This document shows, piece after piece, positions 59,299 to 64,000 of a stretch of 64,000 bases of DNA. The stretch is from Cephalopachus bancanus (taxonomy: Eukaryota; Chordata; Mammalia; Primates; Tarsiidae). Positions within the stretch are counted from its first letter, which is position 1. Each line of letters opens with the position of its first letter. A program made the position numbers and the translations under genes. Under the pieces are notes generated by a model. That model had not been told where the DNA came from. It did no database searches and worked only from the letters and a program-made list of their open reading frames with translations. The DNA lies in NCBI GenBank assembly GCA_027257055.1, contig JAPVLO010000182.1, positions 310,001-374,000 of the forward strand, given 5' to 3'.

Positions 59299-59365
59299 AA
59301 ACAGTGAGAAATAAGGGGAACAGAGCTCTGGGAAAGGGACAGGCAAAGAACACAATGAGAGTTAG
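59299..59365 (+). other. Homologue of the human NOTCH2NL terminal exon (unspliced state)
   Basis: In human NOTCH2NL the protein ends after exon 4 with a short unique tail containing GTELWERD, encoded by former intron 4 sequence (from memory). Here, about 260 bp after exon 4, the run ggaacagagctctgggaaag at 59317-59336 spells the same codons with no mismatch, and the flanks acagtgagaa and aaagaacacaatgag also match. Compared with DNA consistent with the human tail, this copy has about 4 extra bases near 59310 (aata) and lacks about 18 bases near 59345. It also lacks an AG just before acagtgag (it reads gaaaaaacag). It therefore could not encode the human tail. I infer it is ordinary intron sequence here, the ancestral substrate of the later exon. 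Confidence 0.75.
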
Positions 59366-59468
59366 AATCAGAAAAGATGTGTATGTGATCAGTAAAGTGC
59401 TTCAGACTGGACTGACACTAATAGCAGGTGAGCAATTTTCCTACATGCTTTCACCTTGGATGGAGTAA

Positions 59469-60960
59469 TTCATTGTTTTCTCCTCTGCCTAAATGCACCC
59501 AGTCACCCTTTCATGATTTTCCCTGGGCCTTCAGATCCCTCTCCCCTGTATCCTCTCTGACTTTGGGATAACCCTGCCCTAGCTTGAACCTGGAAAACTT
59601 TGAAACTGAGGATGGGATCCTCTGCTAATCAGTGAGCACTTTTTGATGAGCTCTGGTAGATGATGTATGAGAAACTGTGCATAACATAGTACTCTGTCAC
59701 ACTTTTTACTTAGAGCACACACATATCCCCGAGAGAGAAGCAAAAAGACAAACAGTGCCTGGGAGCTAATGTTTCATAGAGAGGGAGAAAGGAGCAAGCC
59801 TGGCCAATTCATTCAACTTCTTATAAAAATGATGAGGAGGCTGAAAACCAAGAATTTTGATTGGGAACAGAATACAAGCAGCTGGAGCAGATGAATTACT
59901 AAGCAACAAAAATCCTGTTTTTATACAAATATTTTTAGTGCAAAAACAAAAGAAGGAAAACTGTAGGGGGGAATAATGTGCTATTTAAGCAGAATTGCCT
60001 CAGAAAGAAGTTGTTCTAGCTACTCTTTCAGAGTGGGAATCTTAGATTCTGGTGTTATGATATCTTAGATATCTGGGTCATATGTGGATCATGTGCTTTA
60101 TTTTTTAGGGATTAAAGGTCATAGGTTCATCCTTGGTATAAAACAAAATGGTAATTTATTCATTTCATTTGGTAAAATCTTATTGACCATTTGCTATGTT
60201 TTGGGCGCCATGCGATGTGCTTGGATGAGCAATATATGACACTGCCACATAATAGACATGAAACAAGCTAAATCCAAGAGCAAGTTATTTAATTATATTA
60301 CTCTTAGTTTCACTTCTAATAAAGATTAGATAATGCTAGCATACTAGATACTAAATAAATGTTTATTAACATGCTATTACTATCATCCACATTATCTTAT
60401 AGAAGAAATCCTTAAAATATATTTTTCTCCATTCCTATATTTGAATTTTAAGGGTTAAAGCCAGTGGAAATGTAAACAGTTTAATTTTGCAAGTATTTTA
60501 ATATTGCAAATATTCTAGTAGTCTAACATTTTAATAGTTTAATTGGCTAGTAATCAAGGTTAATATGATCTGTTGTTGAAGACTCAATGTGTTTTTCAGT
60601 TTTAAGAAAGTTACTTTTAATAGTTGCCTAGAATAAGAGGTTGATCTGGCAACAAGAGATTGACAGGAAGTTAGAAAAGTTATTAAAGGAAGTTTTTAGC
60701 TGAGAGAGAGTGAGCATTCACTCCCATAGCCTCTTCATTGTTATTCATTAGCCATGATAAGGACCTTGGGGAATTTTGAGAGTGTGTCCAGGAAAGGATC
60801 TGTCAAACTAGAGTAGTATCCCCTCCTTGAGAAAGGAAATAACCAGAAATCCCACAGCCAAGAGGCTGCCAAGGCTAGTGGGATGGATGGAGTAAGGAGA
60901 ACTTGGTTGTCTCTTATGCTCTACTTGGCGTTTAAAGCAAGGCACTCGTTTACTCACTGA
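59469..60960. other. Unclassified intron 4 sequence
   Basis: AT-rich with possible L2/MIR wording at 60175-60370 (ttattgaccatttgctatgt). No gene seen. The terminal stretch 62891-64000 is also without recognised features. Confidence 0.5.
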
Positions 60961-60963
60961 TGG

Positions 60964-60965
<2 letters not shown>

Positions 60966-61048
<83 letters not shown>
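60966..61048. repeat. Compound TG/GA microsatellite
   Basis: About 18 TG units pass directly into about 23 GA units, ending gatcgatc. An 83-bp alternating purine-pyrimidine tract joined to a homopurine tract. Confidence 0.97.
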
Positions 61049-61051
<3 letters not shown>

Positions 61052-61109
61052 GATCAGGATGACGGGTGGGAGGGGGAGAAGATTTGGTGAAGAGAAGACC
61101 AGCATTTTT

Positions 61110-61330
61110 TGGTATGGGTCAGGTACTGTGCCAGGTATATCCACGCCCAGTAGCTCAGTTACACAAAAACATTGGGATAGATGCTATTTTTCAAGTTCTG
61201 TGTGGAGTAACTGAAGTTTGGAGATGTTAAGCCATTTGCCCAAAGTTATGCTGGGTCCTGAAAAACATAATATAGTTGAGCTGGGCCCTGAAAAACAGTC
61301 ATGCTGTTTTCAAAGCCTGTGCTTTGTGCA
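61110..61330 (-). repeat. MIR SINE
   Basis: gtcaggtactgtgccaggta, agtaactgaagtttggagat, gttaagccatttgcccaaag. It follows the GA microsatellite. A short repeat aattgagctgggtcctgaaaaac-like unit occurs twice near 61250-61295. Confidence 0.6.
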
Positions 61331-61431
61331 TAACACTGTGCCACACTGTACTGCTTATCTTCTTCCTGAAAGCACTTTGAAGATGTGCAGAACTTTTTGT
61401 TAAATGCTTTGAATTATTTGGGTTAAAAATC

Positions 61432-61668
61432 AAGTACCACATGTTCTCACTTATAGGTGGGAGCTAAATGGCCACAAAGATGGAAATAATTGGCACTAGA
61501 GACACTAAGAGAGTCTGGAAGAGGAGTTTGGGGTCAGAAGTTACCTATCGAGTATAGTGTTCCTCTCCCGGGAACGGGTCACCTGTAAGCCCAGTCTCCA
61601 AGAGTGTGCAATGCATCCATGTAACAAACACACACTTGTATCCCTTGATTCTAAAATTTGAAAAGAAA
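61432..61668 (+). mobile_element. L1 3' end, 5' truncated
   Basis: gtaccacatgttctcactta, taggtgggagctaaatggcc, gtaacaaacacacacttgta and tcccttgattctaaaa are L1 3'-UTR phrases in plus orientation. The end resembles the tail of 41243-41311 (cttgattctaaaat versus cttgaatctaaaat). Confidence 0.82.
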
Positions 61669-62046
61669 ATGGCCTTAAAAATGTTCTTGTTATGAGAAAA
61701 ATCATATCCTCCTAATGATAATCAAATCGATTTGTTTCTTATCTCCATCTCTCTCTGCATATGGTCTTATGTGGATATTTAGAAATAGTTGAGTAGATCT
61801 TGCCTTGAGGGTCCCGTGATCTAAAACAGATGACTTCAACTTTGGACACATTTGTAGAAGGAAGTTCAAAAAGAATTCAGAACAATGGATGATGCAGCGA
61901 CACTGTGAATAAATATGTGTTTATACAATTGTAAGGTTTTATATTCATTGTTCTTACGTCCCAGTTGGGATTCAGAAAGTATTTACTTTATTTCCACACA
62001 GGAAAATAGTGCCTAGAGATTATTTTCTCTTAAAAAGTCCTTTCTG

Positions 62047-62346
62047 ACTCTGCATGGTAGCTCATGCCTATAATCCCAACATTTTGGGAGGCTTAGGTAG
62101 GAGGATCGATTGAGGCTAGGAGTTCAGGACCAGCCTGGGCAAAATAGTGAGACCCTGTCTTTATGAAAACATTATAATGGTTTATAATGTTGTGTACCTG
62201 TAGTTTCAGCTACTCTGAAGACTGAGGTGGGAGGACTGCTTGAGGCCAGGAGGTTGAGGCTACAGTGAGCTGTGATCACACAACTGCACCTTAACTTGGA
62301 TGACAGAGTGAGCCTCTGTCTCTGAAAAAAATGAAAATTTTAAAAA
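62047..62346 (+). mobile_element. Old AluJ-like dimer
   Basis: gactctgcatggtagctcat to gagcctctgtctctgaaaaa, with flanks aaaaagtcctttc / aaaaaagttctttc. The left-to-right junction contains an odd duplication, cattataatggtttataatg. Confidence 0.88.
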
Positions 62347-62599
62347 AAGTTCTTTCATAATGAAGTGCCGTTCTCCTTGCCCTGCCTTCTATTGCTCCCC
62401 ACACTTGTCAAGCGACTGAAATGTTTAAGTAATAGTCACTGTCTCAATGTACATAATTCTTATTTGAAGAGAATTATTATTTCAGTTCTAAAAATGGGGA
62501 AACGAAGTCAGCAGGAGGCAAAGTCGTTTTTTAAAATATTCTCCACTTCCCAAATGGCTGCTTCCTACCACATTTCACATCTCTGCTCTTCTAATTGAG

Positions 62600-62890
62600 G
62601 CTTACTCTGACCACCCTATTTAGAATCGTAAACTTCCCTCAACCCCCTTAATTACTGGTCCTGGTCTACTTTTTGTTTTCTTTTTCTCTAACCCTTATCT
62701 TCTTACCATATAATTTATGCTGTATGATTTACTTCATTGTGTCTGTTGTTTGTCTGTCTTTTCCAAATTCTGCTGCCTCTTTCAGAGTGAAAGTAGATCT
62801 TTGTTTTTGTTTACTGATATGTCCCAAACACTTAAAAACAGAGCCCAGTACATAATAGGCCCACAAATATTTATTGACTGACTGACCGTA
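62600..62890 (+). repeat. L2 LINE 3' end
   Basis: ctctgaccaccctatttaga, ttgtgtctgttgtttgtctg, cccagtacataataggccca and aatatttattgactgactga match the L2 3' terminus. Wording upstream to about 62360 may belong to the same element. Confidence 0.75.
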
Positions 62891-64000
62891 TGAGATGTAT
62901 TATGTCATATTATTAAGAATGTAACTTTGGACTTCTCGTTTTCTCCCTTGTATCATGTATCCTAGACTTAGTTTGGTTTCTCCTTTTGTCCTTGTATTCT
63001 CTAATACCGGACAAGAAGAATTTTGGACCTTTTGGAACTCTGAGTTGGTAAACGCTACGTAGCAATGATTATATTTAAATGGTTAAGTTATAATTCTTTT
63101 CCTGCAAAGGGTACTGTAGTCACTGTGAGTGTATTTAAGTATTATTGTAGGCCTCATGGAGAAGGAATTAAAACCAGAAAAGTTACTCATCTTGCTTGAC
63201 AAAGAAATACATGTTTCTCCATAGAGGGAGGAGGAAAAATGTCTTCAAGAGAAAACTAGCAGAGTCAAGTCAATGAACCGCATTTTATCTTCTCTTTGGA
63301 TAAGTAACTGTTAGTAATCCAGACACTTCATGAGCTTCCATTATGTAAAGTCTTTAGCAGAAACTAAAGGAGGGGAACCCAGCCATAGTAATTTTAACAT
63401 AAGAACAAAATAGAGCATGAAAATAAATTATTGAATCATTCTCTTTCAGTGTTTTTGAGTTACAGCCAACCAACGGGCAGAGAATGAGATAGACTGGCTT
63501 TGTGTTTGTGGATATTTTAATAAAGTAGCACGAGTAATCAGCAAACAGTGGACTGTTTTGGACCTACTGGCCATTCCTTGTGAGTTCACAGTTGAATTGG
63601 ACAGTCCTCGATGTACTTTCCCTTTTTCTTTCTTTCCCACATCTCTTTATTCCTTTGTGATTGTTTTAAACTTCATAAAAATCTGCCTGATCTGTCCTCT
63701 CCAAACAATGAAGGTTTATCCTTTGTAAGCCACCTCTACTCTCCCCACAGGCTGATTATGTGTAATATCCCTATATTATTAAAATAAAGCTTAAGCACAT
63801 TTAGTGGCTTTTGTGTCTACTCTGTTGTTGCTGAGTTGAAGAACTATTAGAAATAATTCCCTCTTGCATTTTCACACTTAGGAGCATGTGACGTTCTCTT
63901 CAGTATTACACTAATCATATTTTGGCAGGTTTTTCTGGAGCAGATGCAGAAACAATCATACAGTTTTCCAGAGTATATGATTTTAGCTCCTTTGACTTGG

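Larger units (their letters stand above)
1..64000 (+). other. NOTCH2: NOTCH2 gene, part: intron 1 to intron 4
   Basis: The whole window lies within the NOTCH2 transcription unit, read on the + strand. Three exons in order encode EGF-like repeats 1-6 of the Notch2 receptor, a single-pass membrane receptor for Delta and Jagged ligands whose cleaved intracellular part acts in the nucleus with RBPJ. Exon lengths 82/260/336 and join phases agree with those I remember for human NOTCH2. Introns 2 and 3 measure 21,645 and 4,000 bp here. Exon 1 and exons 5 onward are outside the window. A partial NOTCH2-like paralogue cannot be formally excluded from this window alone, but all splice sites and frames are intact, and NOTCH2NL duplications are known only from the great-ape lineage. 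Confidence 0.95.
59040..64000 (+). other. NOTCH2: NOTCH2 intron 4 (5' part)
   Basis: It starts with the strong donor gtaagg; its acceptor is beyond the window. If the intron were retained, the exon 4 frame would read on to a stop at 59135-59137, adding about 30 residues. It contains the NOTCH2NL terminal-exon homologue, a TG/GA microsatellite, an L1 3' end, an AluJ and an L2 end. Confidence 0.9.

Noticed and set aside
1..64000. A new multi-gene defence or mobile system
   Set aside because: The window is intronic sequence of a vertebrate receptor gene; all intact coding sequence belongs to NOTCH2 exons and everything else is transposon remnant, simple repeat or unclassified intron.

Overview
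The window is a stretch of primate nuclear DNA lying inside one gene, NOTCH2, on the + strand. Three short spliced exons are the only coding sequence I can support: exon 2 (32717-32798), exon 3 (54444-54703) and exon 4 (58704-59039). They are 82, 260 and 336 nt long, have consensus splice sites, keep frame across all joins, and encode EGF-like repeats 1 to 6 (the last one partial) of the Notch2 extracellular region. The window opens inside intron 1 (exon 1, with the signal peptide, lies upstream) and closes inside intron 4. More than 98% of it is intron. No other protein gene, rRNA, tRNA, CRISPR array or operon-like structure was found.

Organism: Alu dimers, free left Alu monomers, MIR, L2 and MER5-type elements show a primate. 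The young Alu copies are not of the human AluS/AluY type. They share their own changes (CTCAGCCTG at the 5' end, a GGTTCGAGACC B box, a right arm with GGAGCGGCC) and differ from the lemur and galago SINEs I know. The encoded EGF repeats differ from human NOTCH2 at about nine positions. By elimination a tarsier is the best guess; this is inference.

Layout: Intron 1 (1-32716) holds old L1ME and MIR remnants, a Tigger-like DNA transposon, two related hAT elements, eight lineage-type Alus and an Alu right arm, a split L2, an L1M fragment and a tiny retrocopied mRNA 3' end. A promoter-like cluster lies near 1075-1330. Intron 2 (32799-54443) starts with two back-to-back antisense Alus, holds three L1 3'-end insertions, an L1M fragment, several Alus, a hAT element split by an Alu, and a repeat-free block at 46300-47340. 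Intron 3 (54704-58703) holds L2 sequence and a 571-bp 5'-truncated L1. Intron 4 (59040-64000) holds a TG/GA microsatellite, an L1 3' end, an AluJ and an L2 end.

The most interesting point is at 59299-59365, about 260 bp into intron 4. This segment matches, with indels, the sequence that became the terminal exon of the human NOTCH2NL genes. In this species it lacks the acceptor expected from the human reading and carries frame-breaking indels, so it looks like the ancestral, non-exonic state. A second point is that joining exons 3 and 4 rebuilds a strong 5' splice site (CAG/GTAAGC).
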